A DNA stretch of 43,046 bases, from assembly GCA_009937615.1 (NCBI GenBank), contig JAACFB010000034.1, forward strand, positions 1 to 43,046, read 5' to 3'. The notes under the pieces are model-generated. The model saw only the letters and a program-made list of their open reading frames with translations, made no database searches and was not told where the DNA came from. This DNA comes from Gammaproteobacteria bacterium. GTDB lineage: Bacteria; Pseudomonadota; Gammaproteobacteria; Steroidobacterales; Woeseiaceae. Shown here piece by piece: positions 35,126-43,046 of this stretch (positions are counted from its first letter, which is position 1; each line of letters starts with the position of its first letter). The position numbers were made by a program, and so were the translations under genes.

Positions 35126-36506
35126 TGACATACGGGAGATCGTTGGGCCGCGCGGGTGGACAACGGATCCGGCAGAGCTTGAGCCACACCTCACAGAGTG
35201 GCGCGACACCGCGCGGGGTGAGGCGTTGCTCATGGTGTCGCCGGCGACGACACTGGAAGTATCGGCCGTCGTTCAGGTTTGCGCGGCTGCGGGCGTGGGT
35301 ATTGTTCCTCAGGGCGGAAATACGGGACTGTGCGCCGGGGCAATTCCGGATCAATCGGGTGAGCAGGTGTTGCTATCGCTCTCCAGGCTTAATCGAATTC
35401 GCTCCATAGATGCGAATGATTTTTCGATGGTGGTCGAGGCCGGATGCATACTTGCAGATGTTCAAAACAGCGCGCGGAATGCGGGGCGACTTTTCCCATT
35501 GAGCCTGGCCGCCGAGGGCAGTTGTCAAATTGGCGGAAATTTGGCGACCAACGCCGGGGGAATCAACGTCATCCGATATGGGACGGCAAGGCAACAGGTA
35601 CTTGGACTGGAGGTCGTACTCGCTGACGGCACGGTATGGGACGGCTTGCGCTCATTGCGTAAAGATACCGCTGGTTATGACCTGAAACAGCTGTTCATTG
35701 GCAGCGAGGGTACGCTTGGCATTATCACGGCCGCGACCATACGCCTGTTTCCGCTGCCGGCGGCAACGGTCACGGCGTTCGTCGGCTTGAAATCGGCGAA
35801 GCAGTCCGTCGAACTGCTCAGCCATATGCGGGAGTCTCTGAACGATAGCATTCAGGCGTTCGAACTGATTTCCGATCGCTCCCTGCGGTTTGTCGAGCGC
35901 CATATTCCGGATTCGAAGCTCCCGTTTTCGGGTAACCCGTATCCGTGGTTGGTCCTGCTGGATGCCAGCACGGACGGCGACGACGATCGAATAACCGATA
36001 TTCTGGCGCAAGCGATAGAGGCAGGGCTCGCGGAGGATGCCATTATCGCCAAGAGTGAGGCGGAAGCGGCGCGATTGTGGCGCCTGCGGCACTCCATTTC
36101 CGAAGCGGAGAAGTCGGAAGGCGCCAGCCTGAAACACGATGTTTCGGTCCCGATCGGCCGAATCGGAGAATTCCTGGAACGGGCGGAACATCTCATTCGG
36201 GACCGGTTGCCGCAGGCTCGTCCGGTGATTTTCGGTCATGTCGGTGATGGTAATCTTCATTACAACGTGACACAGTCCGCCAGCGGCGATGGAGAGGCTT
36301 TCAGAGCGACCGGTGGCGCGGTGACCGAGGCTCTCTATGCGCTTGTTACTGACATGGGGGGCAGCATCAGTGCCGAACACGGCATTGGTGTACTAAAGAA
36401 AGCACAGCTCCGGCGTTATCGCAGCCAGGTGGAACTGGACCTGATGCGCATCGTAAAATGTGCGCTGGATCCCAAAAATACGCTCAATCCCGGTAAGGTA
36501 ATTTGA
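35115..36506 (+). CDS. FAD-linked D-2-hydroxyglutarate dehydrogenase-like oxidoreductase
   Basis: 463 residues, the size of the Pseudomonas D-2-hydroxyglutarate dehydrogenase. FAD-binding type 4 domain with PQGGNTGLCAGA (~65-76), the SCQIGGNLATNAGG FAD motif and GSEGTLGIIT; the C-terminal FAD-oxidase domain has HVGDGNLH (metal-binding His) and ISAEHGIGVLKK. It would oxidise D-2-hydroxyglutarate or D-lactate to the keto acid and pass electrons to ETF or quinone. SerA side activity produces D-2-hydroxyglutarate, so this enzyme may clear it. Start overlaps the dehydratase by 11 bp. Confidence 0.85.
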   Translation: MLVDDIREIVGPRGWTTDPAELEPHLTEWRDTARGEALLMVSPATTLEVSAVVQVCAAAGVGIVPQGGNTGLCAGAIPDQSGEQVLLSLSRLNRIRSIDANDFSMVVEAGCILADVQNSARNAGRLFPLSLAAEGSCQIGGNLATNAGGINVIRYGTARQQVLGLEVVLADGTVWDGLRSLRKDTAGYDLKQLFIGSEGTLGIITAATIRLFPLPAATVTAFVGLKSAKQSVELLSHMRESLNDSIQAFELISDRSLRFVERHIPDSKLPFSGNPYPWLVLLDASTDGDDDRITDILAQAIEAGLAEDAIIAKSEAEAARLWRLRHSISEAEKSEGASLKHDVSVPIGRIGEFLERAEHLIRDRLPQARPVIFGHVGDGNLHYNVTQSASGDGEAFRATGGAVTEALYALVTDMGGSISAEHGIGVLKKAQLRRYRSQVELDLMRIVKCALDPKNTLNPGKVI

Positions 36507-36606
36507 CGACTGGTTCCGCGTGCAGTCTGTACCGGCAATATAAACTGCGCTTGTTTGAACTTAATCTGCCCAATCATGGCTGCCAGTGCTTTGGGCTCAA
36601 GAATAT

Positions 36607-39117
36607 ATGAAAGCAGAGACAGATAAACTACGTGAAACGCTGGTTGACCAGCTTTCAAGCTTCGAGGATAAGCTCGAGAGCAAGACCGATCCTGTCACGA
36701 TTCTGGCTGAAATTCAGCGAGCCATCGATATGCTGCTCGGTGAAAACTTCGAGAGTGAATCAAAGATTCGAGAGGTGCTGCAGGAGCGCTACGGGAGCGG
36801 CGATCTGCGCAAGGAAACGTTTGAACTGGTGCGATCCATAATCGATCGATCTGTGACAGAACAGGTTGTTACCTCACCGTTACGAAGTGCGAAAAACGAT
36901 ACCGAATATGATCAAACGCTGGTGCTCGATTATGGAGGCAGCGACAGGGCAGCTGGTCCTGAGCCAATGGACTCGACCGTCGTCATACCGCGCGAGGCGG
37001 TGGCGTTGAAACCGCCACGGTCCGATCAGTCTGTGCAGGTGGGATCGGTTCTTCGTGACCGGTTCATGCTGCAGGAACGGGTCTCCGGCGGCAGTATGGG
37101 AGTCGTTTACAAGGCGCTGGATCGACGCCTGGCCGAGGGCGGCGATCCCAATCCGTGGGTAGCCATCAAAGTACTGTCGTCGGAGTTGGCCAATAACGGT
37201 CATGCGTTGCGGGCGCTTCAGCAAGAGGCCGTAAAAGGACGTTGCCTCACGCATCCCAATATCGTTCGATTCATAGACCTTGACCGGGACGACGACCTTT
37301 ATTTCATTGTCATGGAATGGCTTGACGGGCGTACGCTGGCTGAAATTCTCGACACGCCGGATACGCGAAGCATGGGCCCGGCACGCGCTCTTCAAATAGT
37401 GAGACAGATCGGTCTTGCGCTCGACTACGCGCATCGCTGCGGCATCGTGCATGCGGACGTAAAGCCCGGCAATGTCATGATCCTGCCAAATGGGGATGCC
37501 AAACTGTTTGACTTCGGCGTTGCACGGGTGAGGCAGAAAACACTAGAAAGTCAGCCGGACTTTGACCCAGGTGTGCTCGGCCTTCTGACCCCGGCTTACT
37601 CCAGCATGCAGGTTCTTACGGGCGAGGATCCTGTCGCCGCAGATGACGTGTTTTCGCTAGCCTGCCTTCTTTATCGGCTGATCGCAGGTTATCGCGTATT
37701 CGGGCCACGAAATGCGGCCGAGGCGGCCGATGCAGGCATGAAGCCAGAGAGGCTCAACGGTGTAACCGACAACCAATGGCGCGCGATAAAGAAAGCTCTC
37801 TCGTATTCGCGGGTAACGAGATTCGACTCGATGGTGGAGTTTATCGATGCTCTCAATGCACAGGCCGAAGAACCGGTGGTGATTTCCGCGCCCATACGTG
37901 TTGAGAAACCGTCATTTGACGATTCACCGCGCCGCGTGAGCTGGGTCCTGGTGCTCGTCATATTGGGCGGCTTAATGGGTGTCGCTGAGTGGCGATTCGG
38001 TTTGCTGGATGCACTGCAGCAGCAATTTGAAGAGGTCGAGGCCATCGTAACGGGCTCGCCCCTGGAAGAGCCTGCGGTGTTCGATCCTGTGCCGGAGGTC
38101 TCGCCAGAGGCCCTGGGAGCGGGAGATCCGGAACCCCTCGTTGACGAGATTATCGAAGCGGATGAGATCATCGAAGCTGATGAGATCATCGAAGCTGATG
38201 GGGTTATTGAAGCTGACGGGATTATCGAGGCCGGCAATGCGGAGGCCGGCCCTTCTATCGGGACGGAGCCGACAGAAGAAGCCACGGGTATTGACTTTGA
38301 AGAAGTTGCTGCCGAAGTGGCCATCGAAAATCCAGCTGACTTCGTGCAGCCGCTGATTGATTTTTCGACGTTGCCACCCCCGGATGCCGAGGTCCGGCTG
38401 GCGACGCGGGGAGCTTCCATCGAAACGGCGGAGGTCCGGCTCCGCGAAGATGGCCGCCCGTTCGTGGTCGACCTCGTGCGCAGCGAAGTTGATTTTCCGT
38501 TGACGCTGAAGCTGGAAGAAGTTGGCTTCAGCGGTAACCGTTCGCCCTGGGTTGCCGGTCAGTATTCTTTTTCGGATAACGGCTTTGTTGAATTTCCGGT
38601 GGGTCAGGACCGTGCCCGTATTGCGCTCGTGATGGCGAATGATCCAGTCCGAGAACCGGATCAGCAGTCGACGCTACGAATACGCGAAGCCGACAGCGCG
38701 GCGTCAGAACTGGCTATTCTCAATGTTGTTCTCGAGGATGATGATCAGCGCGCATTCGAGGCAACGCTGCCACCGAATACGGTAGGCTTCGCATCGAGCC
38801 AGGTATCTGTGCGAGAGCAGGATCCGGCCGTACAAATAGATATTATTCGCTTCAATCCCGATGACACGGCATTGGTCATCGCCTACGTGCTGCGCGATAT
38901 CACTGCGACCCAGGGCGAGGATTACTTTGCGCCGGGCAACTATACCGTCGAATTTGGCCCTGGGCAGCGATCTGCGCGGCTTCTGATTCCGCTGGTACAG
39001 GACTCGGCGTTTGAAAGCAATGAGGCCTTTAGCGTCGAGTTGATCAGTACCGATTCCGAGATCAGCGGTGACGTTTTCTTTCGCACTGCTGTCCTGATTC
39101 GTGATGACGACACCTAG
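36607..39117 (+). CDS. Transmembrane Ser/Thr protein kinase with Calx-beta domains
   Basis: 836 residues from ATG 36607 (GTG at 36586 possible). Residues 1-80 are a helical domain. The kinase domain (~145-415) has GGSMGVVYK, VAIK (Lys188), HADVKPGN (Asp284; HAD in place of HRD) and DFG (Asp302); the APE motif is replaced by YSSMQ. One membrane helix lies at ~445-462 (VSWVLVLVILGGLMGV). Outside it come a six-residue EIIEAD repeat (~514-543), a Glu-rich linker and two Calx-beta-like modules (~600-720 and ~725-836), each ending in an acidic EDDDQ- or RDDDT-type loop fit for Ca2+. Role inferred: sensing of calcium or ligand in the periplasm. Confidence 0.85.
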   Translation: MKAETDKLRETLVDQLSSFEDKLESKTDPVTILAEIQRAIDMLLGENFESESKIREVLQERYGSGDLRKETFELVRSIIDRSVTEQVVTSPLRSAKNDTEYDQTLVLDYGGSDRAAGPEPMDSTVVIPREAVALKPPRSDQSVQVGSVLRDRFMLQERVSGGSMGVVYKALDRRLAEGGDPNPWVAIKVLSSELANNGHALRALQQEAVKGRCLTHPNIVRFIDLDRDDDLYFIVMEWLDGRTLAEILDTPDTRSMGPARALQIVRQIGLALDYAHRCGIVHADVKPGNVMILPNGDAKLFDFGVARVRQKTLESQPDFDPGVLGLLTPAYSSMQVLTGEDPVAADDVFSLACLLYRLIAGYRVFGPRNAAEAADAGMKPERLNGVTDNQWRAIKKALSYSRVTRFDSMVEFIDALNAQAEEPVVISAPIRVEKPSFDDSPRRVSWVLVLVILGGLMGVAEWRFGLLDALQQQFEEVEAIVTGSPLEEPAVFDPVPEVSPEALGAGDPEPLVDEIIEADEIIEADEIIEADGVIEADGIIEAGNAEAGPSIGTEPTEEATGIDFEEVAAEVAIENPADFVQPLIDFSTLPPPDAEVRLATRGASIETAEVRLREDGRPFVVDLVRSEVDFPLTLKLEEVGFSGNRSPWVAGQYSFSDNGFVEFPVGQDRARIALVMANDPVREPDQQSTLRIREADSAASELAILNVVLEDDDQRAFEATLPPNTVGFASSQVSVREQDPAVQIDIIRFNPDDTALVIAYVLRDITATQGEDYFAPGNYTVEFGPGQRSARLLIPLVQDSAFESNEAFSVELISTDSEISGDVFFRTAVLIRDDDT
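38146..38235 (+). repeat. 18-bp minisatellite in the kinase linker
   Basis: Five in-frame copies of an 18-bp unit coding E-I-I-E-A-D. Copies 2 and 3 are nearly identical at base level, the outer ones diverge. The linker lies just outside the membrane, so copy number would change the stalk length. Confidence 0.9.
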
Positions 39118-39163
39118 TAATACCGATCGTTAAAGCCCACCGCTTCGTGATATCCCCAATCAT

Positions 39164-39172
39164 TGCTAGACT
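39164..39172 (+). promoter_or_regulatory. Possible extended -10 for ilvD
   Basis: TGCTAGACT is TGn plus TAGACT, 57 bp before the ilvD ATG. No convincing -35. Confidence 0.35.
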
Positions 39173-39228
39173 GCCGGACTTGAGGAAGATCCCCGCTCAC
39201 CCGGACGCGATTACGCGAGGCTTAAACA

Positions 39229-40917
39229 ATGAAAGACAAAGAACTGCGACGCTATTCCCGCGTCGTTGTTGATGGCGATGAACAGGCCCCCAGCCGCGCC
39301 ATGCTGCGGGCAGTCGGTTTCAGCGAGGATGATTTTGCTCGTCCGCAGATCGGAATTGCCTCGACGTGGGCGATGACGACACCCTGCAATATGCATATCA
39401 ATCAGCTCGCTGAAGAAGCTGCGCAGGGAGCAAATAGCGCGGGTGCCAAGGCTGTCGTCTTCAACACAATCAGTGTTTCGGACGGCATTTCAATGGGAAC
39501 CCCAGGCATGCGTTACTCATTGGTGTCGAGGGAAATTATTGCAGACTCCATTGAGGCGGTCGTCGGTGCTGAGGGATTCGATGGTCTCGTAGCGATCGGG
39601 GGATGCGACAAGAACATGCCGGGGTGCGTCATGGCAATGGCGCGTCTGAATCGGCCAGCGGTTTTCGTGTATGGCGGAACGATCAAGCCGGGAGCCAAGC
39701 GTCGGGACATCGTTTCGGTCTTCGAGGCTGTCGGTGCGCATTCGAGTGGCAAGATCAGTGACTCCGAGTTGCTGGAAGTCGAGCGAACGGCAATCCCGGG
39801 GCCCGGAGCCTGTGGTGGCATGTACACGGCCAATACGATGGCCTCAGCTATCGAAGCGCTTGGAATGAGCCTTGGTAACAGTTCTGCACAGGAAGCGGTA
39901 TCCGACCAGAAAGTGGACGATTGCCGGCGTGCCGGCGAAGCCGTCCTGTACCTGCTGAAGAACGACATCAAGCCTCTCGACATTATGACTCGAAAAGCAT
40001 TCGAGAATGCGATAGCGGTGGTAATTGCTCTGGGCGGCTCCACCAACGCGGTGTTGCATTTGATCGCGATGGCGCGCGAAGCCGGGGTGCCGCTGACCCT
40101 CGACGACTTCACCCGGATAGGATCGAGGACGCCTGTCCTTGCCGACCTCAAGCCGAGCGGTAAATACCTGATGTCGGAGCTTATTGCGATCGGCGGAATT
40201 CAGCCATTGATGAAGCGAATGCTGGATCGGCAGTTGCTGCACGGGGACTGCATGACCGTGACCGGGAAGACGCTCGCTGAAAATCTGGCCGACGTCGTGG
40301 ACTATGCGCCGGGACAGGACGTTATTCGCGATTTTGACAACCCCATCAAGGCTGATAGTCATCTCTCAATCCTGTATGGCAACGTCGCGCCCGAGGGCGC
40401 CGTTGCCAAAATTACTGGCAAGGAAGGATTGCGGTTCGAAGGTCCGGCCAAAGTTTTTCATTCCGAAGAGACGGCTCTGCAGGCGATACTCAATGACGAG
40501 GTCGGAAAAGGCGATGTGGTCGTCATTCGGTACGAAGGGCCGAAAGGTGCCCCTGGCATGCGAGAGATGCTGAGCCCGACCGGGGCCATTATGGGTAAAG
40601 GACTTGGTGCCGCGGTAGCGCTGATAACCGACGGACGCTTCTCCGGGGGCAGTCATGGATTTGTGGTCGGCCACATCTCCCCTGAAGCAGCCTTAGGCGG
40701 CCCTATTGCGCTGATCCAGGACGGGGATACCCTGGTCATCGATGCCGAAAAGCGTCAAGTGGACGTCAATGTAACGGCTGACGAGATGCGCCGCCGCAGG
40801 GAACAATGGAGGCGGCCGGTCTCTGCGGTCCGTGGCGGTGCGTTGGCTAAATATCGCTTCGAGGTGTCTTCGGCATCGGAGGGGGCTGTGACGATTCCGC
40901 CAGATTGGGATCAATGA
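39229..40917 (+). CDS. ilvD: Dihydroxy-acid dehydratase
   Basis: 562 residues. Dehydrates dihydroxy-isovalerate and -methylvalerate in valine, leucine and isoleucine synthesis, using an Fe-S cluster. Cluster Cys in [10 protein letters not shown] and [14 protein letters not shown], and [17 protein letters not shown] near the C-terminus (as [11 protein letters not shown]). It is the shorter ilvD form (about 560 residues), not the ~615-residue E. coli form, and likely carries a [2Fe-2S] cluster. GCGAGG lies 9 bp before ATG. Monocistronic here; the rest of the ilv pathway is not in the window. Confidence 0.95.
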   Translation: MKDKELRRYSRVVVDGDEQAPSRAMLRAVGFSEDDFARPQIGIASTWAMTTPCNMHINQLAEEAAQGANSAGAKAVVFNTISVSDGISMGTPGMRYSLVSREIIADSIEAVVGAEGFDGLVAIGGCDKNMPGCVMAMARLNRPAVFVYGGTIKPGAKRRDIVSVFEAVGAHSSGKISDSELLEVERTAIPGPGACGGMYTANTMASAIEALGMSLGNSSAQEAVSDQKVDDCRRAGEAVLYLLKNDIKPLDIMTRKAFENAIAVVIALGGSTNAVLHLIAMAREAGVPLTLDDFTRIGSRTPVLADLKPSGKYLMSELIAIGGIQPLMKRMLDRQLLHGDCMTVTGKTLAENLADVVDYAPGQDVIRDFDNPIKADSHLSILYGNVAPEGAVAKITGKEGLRFEGPAKVFHSEETALQAILNDEVGKGDVVVIRYEGPKGAPGMREMLSPTGAIMGKGLGAAVALITDGRFSGGSHGFVVGHISPEAALGGPIALIQDGDTLVIDAEKRQVDVNVTADEMRRRREQWRRPVSAVRGGALAKYRFEVSSASEGAVTIPPDWDQ

Positions 40918-40934
40918 CCCTGGCCTTCCGGATT

Positions 40935-40972
40935 GGTCAAAACTTGACCTTTCGAGGCAGTTTCGCTCTACT
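40935..40972 (+). promoter_or_regulatory. Promoter and palindromic operator of the lysAC leader
   Basis: -35 TTGACC (40944-40949), 17-bp spacer, -10 TCTACT (40967-40972). The predicted start is A40979, the first base of the leader ORF. The -35 is one arm of the perfect palindrome GGTCAA-AAC-TTGACC (40935-40949), a likely operator for an unknown regulator. Confidence 0.5.
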
Positions 40973-40978
40973 TTGACG

Positions 40979-41098
40979 ATGACCGTTTATGTCACCCACG
41001 TAATGTGCCAACGTATCGATCTTATCGATTCGAAAAAACACATAAAACAAATGGCGCGCCAGAGGTGCGTGGGTGCGAGTGGCAATAGTACCGGCTAG
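40979..41098 (+). CDS. Candidate leader peptide of lysAC, 39 codons
   Basis: ATG 40979 to TAG 41096-41098, directly followed in frame by TAA TAA. No SD is present, but the predicted transcript starts at this ATG, so it may be leaderless. Codons 19, 20 and 23 are Lys (AAA, all three) and lie in the middle; Thr, Met and Ile codons, also aspartate-family products, are over-represented (3, 3 and 3). It sits 87 bp before the fused aspartokinase/decarboxylase. Too short for standard gene finders. Function inferred as a sensor of charged tRNA-Lys. Confidence 0.45.
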   Translation: MTVYVTHVMCQRIDLIDSKKHIKQMARQRCVGASGNSTG

Positions 41099-41131
41099 TA
41101 ATAAAGTCTGGACATTGTCAGCAAACCCGCG
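40993..41131 (+). promoter_or_regulatory. Mutually exclusive RNA stems of the lysAC attenuator
   Basis: Segment 1 CACCCACGTA (40993-41002) pairs with segment 2 TGCGTGGGTG (41066-41075), 10 bp with one G-U. Segment 2 can instead pair, CGTGGGT (41068-41074) with ACCCGCG (41125-41131), 7 bp with one G-U, which breaks the 5' arm of the terminator. Lys codons lie between segments 1 and 2. A stalled ribosome would block stem 1-2 and free segment 2 to prevent termination. Confidence 0.5.
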
Positions 41132-41158
41132 AGGATATCCCTGGCGGGTTTTTTTTTG
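41123..41158 (+). terminator. Attenuator terminator before lysAC
   Basis: AAACCCGC (41123-41130) pairs with GCGGGTTT (41144-41151), with AGG/CCT inside, then a run of ten T from 41149. It ends 26 bp before the lysAC ATG, too close for a separate promoter, and is over 200 bp past the ilvD stop. Confidence 0.85.
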
Positions 41159-41184
41159 CCGTAAGTTCAGCGTTGAGCCTTGAT

Positions 41185-43046
41185 ATGAGAGACACAGAAG
41201 AAGCGAGCTTTGGGATGAGCTCTGCATTGGGTGCACCGCCCGATATTGCAGAATCGCCATGGGTTGTCATGAAGTTCGGCGGCTCAAGCGTTTCGAGTGC
41301 TGAAAACTGGGAGACGATTGCGGCCCTGATTCACAATCGCCTGGAGGACGGTCTTCAACCGGTTGTCGTTCACTCCGCGTTAAAAGGCGTATCGAATGCA
41401 CTGGAGCAGATCCTTCAGTCGGCCGCGGCCGGCGACAAGTCGGACCAGCTTTCGAGCATCAGAAGAATACATTACGACCTTGCCGATGCCCTGGGAATAG
41501 AAGGCCCGGAACTGCTGGATGACACCCTTCACGAGCTCGAGCAGCTTATCGCTGGCGTGCGTCTGATTCGTGAAGTCAGCGTGCGAGTTCACGTCCGCAT
41601 CATGGCGCTCGGGGAACTCATGGCTACCCGGCTTGGCGTTGAGTACCTGCGTAAGCTGGGTCTTCCGGTCCAATGGATCGATGCGCGGGACGTATTGACC
41701 AGTACGAGCAGCAGCAGCGGGCACCGTAAACAGGATTACCTGGCGGCCATCTGCAACTGGACACCGGATCCCGGGTTGCAGGAGCAATTCGGAAAAATCA
41801 AAAAAGTCGTTCTTACGCAGGGATTTATTGCGCGCAACGAATGGGGCGAGACGGTTCTTCTAGGACGAGGTGGTTCTGACACTTCTGCCGCCTATTTGGC
41901 AGCTCGTCTCCAAGCACGGCGCCTCGAAATCTGGACGGATGTGCCCGGAATGTTCACTGCCGACCCTCACGTAGTTCCCTCGGCCCGTCTGCTGCTTGCT
42001 CTTCACTATGATGAAGCGCAGGAGCTGGCTTCCGCGGGCAGTTCCGTGCTTCATCCGCGTTGCCTGTCGCCGCTGCGCGAATGCAATATTCCCCTTTTCA
42101 TACGCTGCACCAACAGCCCCGAGGTCGCCGGTACCGTTGTATCGTCCGTAACGGAGGAGGTGGAGCCGCAGGTCAAGGGAATCTGTCTGCGAAATGGCTT
42201 GACCCTGGTCGCCATGGATGGCGTCGGGATGTGGCACGAGGTTGGCTTCCTTGCGCGGGCATTTACAATTTTCGGGGACCACGGAGTTTCCGTCGATCTC
42301 ATCTCGACGTCGGAAACCAATGTTACGGTTTCGATTGATACCGCGAACGGCATGCTGGCTGAGGATACCAGGCGGGCGCTGCTTGCGGACCTTGCGAAGC
42401 TCTGCCGGGTCCGGGAGATCCGCGACTGTTCTGCAGTCAGTCTTGTTGGCCGTAAAATTCGTACGATTCTGCCGCGACTGGCACCGGCACTGGAGGTATT
42501 CGAAGAGGAAAAAATCCACCTGATGTCGCAGGCGGCAAACGATCTCAATCTGAGCTTTGTCATCGACCAGGGACAGGGTCCGAAGCTTGTGCGGAAACTG
42601 CATGCATCAATTATTCGAAAGAGCGGAGGCAGCCCGGCATTTGGGCGGAGCTGGGAAAGACTGTTTCATGGCGATCAGGTTGCCGTTTCGGCCCATGATG
42701 CCTGGTGGCTGAAAAAACGAGTGCAGCTGCTCGAGCTTGCGGAGCGCCAGCCGAACGCCTATGTCTACGACAAGGATAGTGTTCGCCAGGCCTCGCGAAG
42801 GTTACTGGCCCTGCGCAGCGTGGACCGGGTGCTGTATGCCGTCAAGGCAAATTTCAATGCCGAGCTGCTTCGCGTGCTTGCAGAAGAGGGGGTGGACTTC
42901 GAGTGCGTTTCGCCTGGCGAAGTTCAGTGGCTGGGGGACGTCATGCCGTCGCTGGACTCGGGACGGATCTTGTTTACACCCAACTTCGCCCCGCGGCAAG
43001 AATACGAGTGGGCGCTTGAAAGGGGTCTGCAAATTACTCTCGACAA
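41185..43046 (+). CDS. Aspartate kinase / diaminopimelate decarboxylase fusion, 5' part
   Basis: ATG 41185, open to the right edge (620 full codons). The kinase part begins with VVMKFGGSS (Lys30), has RGGSDTSAA and WTDVPGMFTADP, and is followed by ACT domains (~330-458; GVSVDLISTSETNVTVSID as VSVDLISTSETN), where lysine feedback would act. From ~500 the reading frame continues into a fold type III PLP decarboxylase: YVYDKDSV, YAVKANFN with PLP Lys554, and DFECVSPGEV. The fused enzyme holds the first and last steps of lysine synthesis. The same fusion is known from Xanthomonas and relatives. SD is weak. Confidence 0.95.
   Translation, partial: MRDTEEASFGMSSALGAPPDIAESPWVVMKFGGSSVSSAENWETIAALIHNRLEDGLQPVVVHSALKGVSNALEQILQSAAAGDKSDQLSSIRRIHYDLADALGIEGPELLDDTLHELEQLIAGVRLIREVSVRVHVRIMALGELMATRLGVEYLRKLGLPVQWIDARDVLTSTSSSSGHRKQDYLAAICNWTPDPGLQEQFGKIKKVVLTQGFIARNEWGETVLLGRGGSDTSAAYLAARLQARRLEIWTDVPGMFTADPHVVPSARLLLALHYDEAQELASAGSSVLHPRCLSPLRECNIPLFIRCTNSPEVAGTVVSSVTEEVEPQVKGICLRNGLTLVAMDGVGMWHEVGFLARAFTIFGDHGVSVDLISTSETNVTVSIDTANGMLAEDTRRALLADLAKLCRVREIRDCSAVSLVGRKIRTILPRLAPALEVFEEEKIHLMSQAANDLNLSFVIDQGQGPKLVRKLHASIIRKSGGSPAFGRSWERLFHGDQVAVSAHDAWWLKKRVQLLELAERQPNAYVYDKDSVRQASRRLLALRSVDRVLYAVKANFNAELLRVLAEEGVDFECVSPGEVQWLGDVMPSLDSGRILFTPNFAPRQEYEWALERGLQITLD

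Noticed and set aside
35652..36380. 242-codon minus-strand ORF opposite the FAD dehydrogenase
   Set aside because: Shadow frame; Arg/Gln-rich sequence without recognisable domain.
37689..38420. 243-codon minus-strand ORF opposite the kinase
   Set aside because: Shadow of the kinase and its repeats; Ser-rich low complexity.
41061..41069. AGAGGTGCG, the opening motif of the lysine riboswitch
   Set aside because: Only this 9-mer matches. The other conserved parts of the L box are missing and just ~60 nt remain before the terminator, far less than a full aptamer.
40937..41260. 107-codon minus-strand ORF across the lysAC leader
   Set aside because: It covers the leader, terminator and lysAC start without SD or family match; the plus-strand regulatory reading explains the region better.
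41860..42603. 247-codon minus-strand ORF opposite lysAC
   Set aside because: Shadow of the kinase and ACT coding region.

Overview
The window reads as chromosome of a gammaproteobacterium. It has the usual Gammaproteobacteria-only or Gammaproteobacteria-enriched set (ubiG, yciO, rluB, lapA/lapB, both IHF subunits, BolA and YciB/YciI) in an order close to Pseudomonas for two blocks: ubiG-mupP-yciK / gyrA-serC-pheA-aroA-cmk-rpsA-ihfB, and infC-rpmI-rplT-pheST-ihfA-merR-tRNA-Pro. The aspartokinase/diaminopimelate decarboxylase fusion at the right edge, the ScpA/ScpB pair and the absence of tyrA/hisC between pheA and aroA point away from Pseudomonas and Enterobacteria, towards the Xanthomonadales / Steroidobacterales / Woeseiaceae side. 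That placement is inference.

Layout. 1-633: 3' end of a tandem-repeat protein and its terminator. 634-968: a gene-free stretch with a perfect CRP-type palindrome, a correctly spaced -10 and a minus-strand intrinsic terminator, which together look like a CRP-activated small RNA gene of about 96 nt. 969-2937 (minus): translationally coupled yciB-yciI-bolA followed by a periplasmic parvulin. 3067-6344 (plus): yciO, then scpA-scpB-rluB. 6365-9857 (minus): ubiG-mupP-rmuC-yciK. 10154-22454 (plus): gyrA, the serine/aromatic block serC-serA-pheA-aroA, cmk-rpsA, ihfB-lapA-lapB and a ComEA-like protein. 22565-26964: galU, tRNA-Asn, and the divergent pair aspC/uvrB. 27033-32721: tRNA-Val, the translation operon infC-rpmI-rplT-pheS-pheT-ihfA-merR and tRNA-Pro.

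32723-39117 is more accessory: a degenerate class III cyclase-like protein, a PLP-dependent dehydratase overlapping a D-2-hydroxyglutarate dehydrogenase-like flavoprotein, and a membrane-anchored Ser/Thr kinase with Calx-beta domains. 39229-40917 is ilvD. The end of the window holds lysC-lysA fused in one reading frame, preceded by a leader that looks like a classical ribosome-mediated attenuator: a promoter with a palindromic operator, a 39-codon leader ORF with clustered Lys codons and tandem stop codons, mutually exclusive RNA stems, and a strong terminator only 26 bp before the start codon.

The two most original signals are the lysAC attenuator (40935-41184) and the candidate CRP-dependent small RNA (746-890). 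Both were found by reading the bases by hand and have not been folded or searched. Most of the rest is conserved housekeeping sequence. Start codons were re-chosen where SD spacing, overlap or family length argued against the longest frame.
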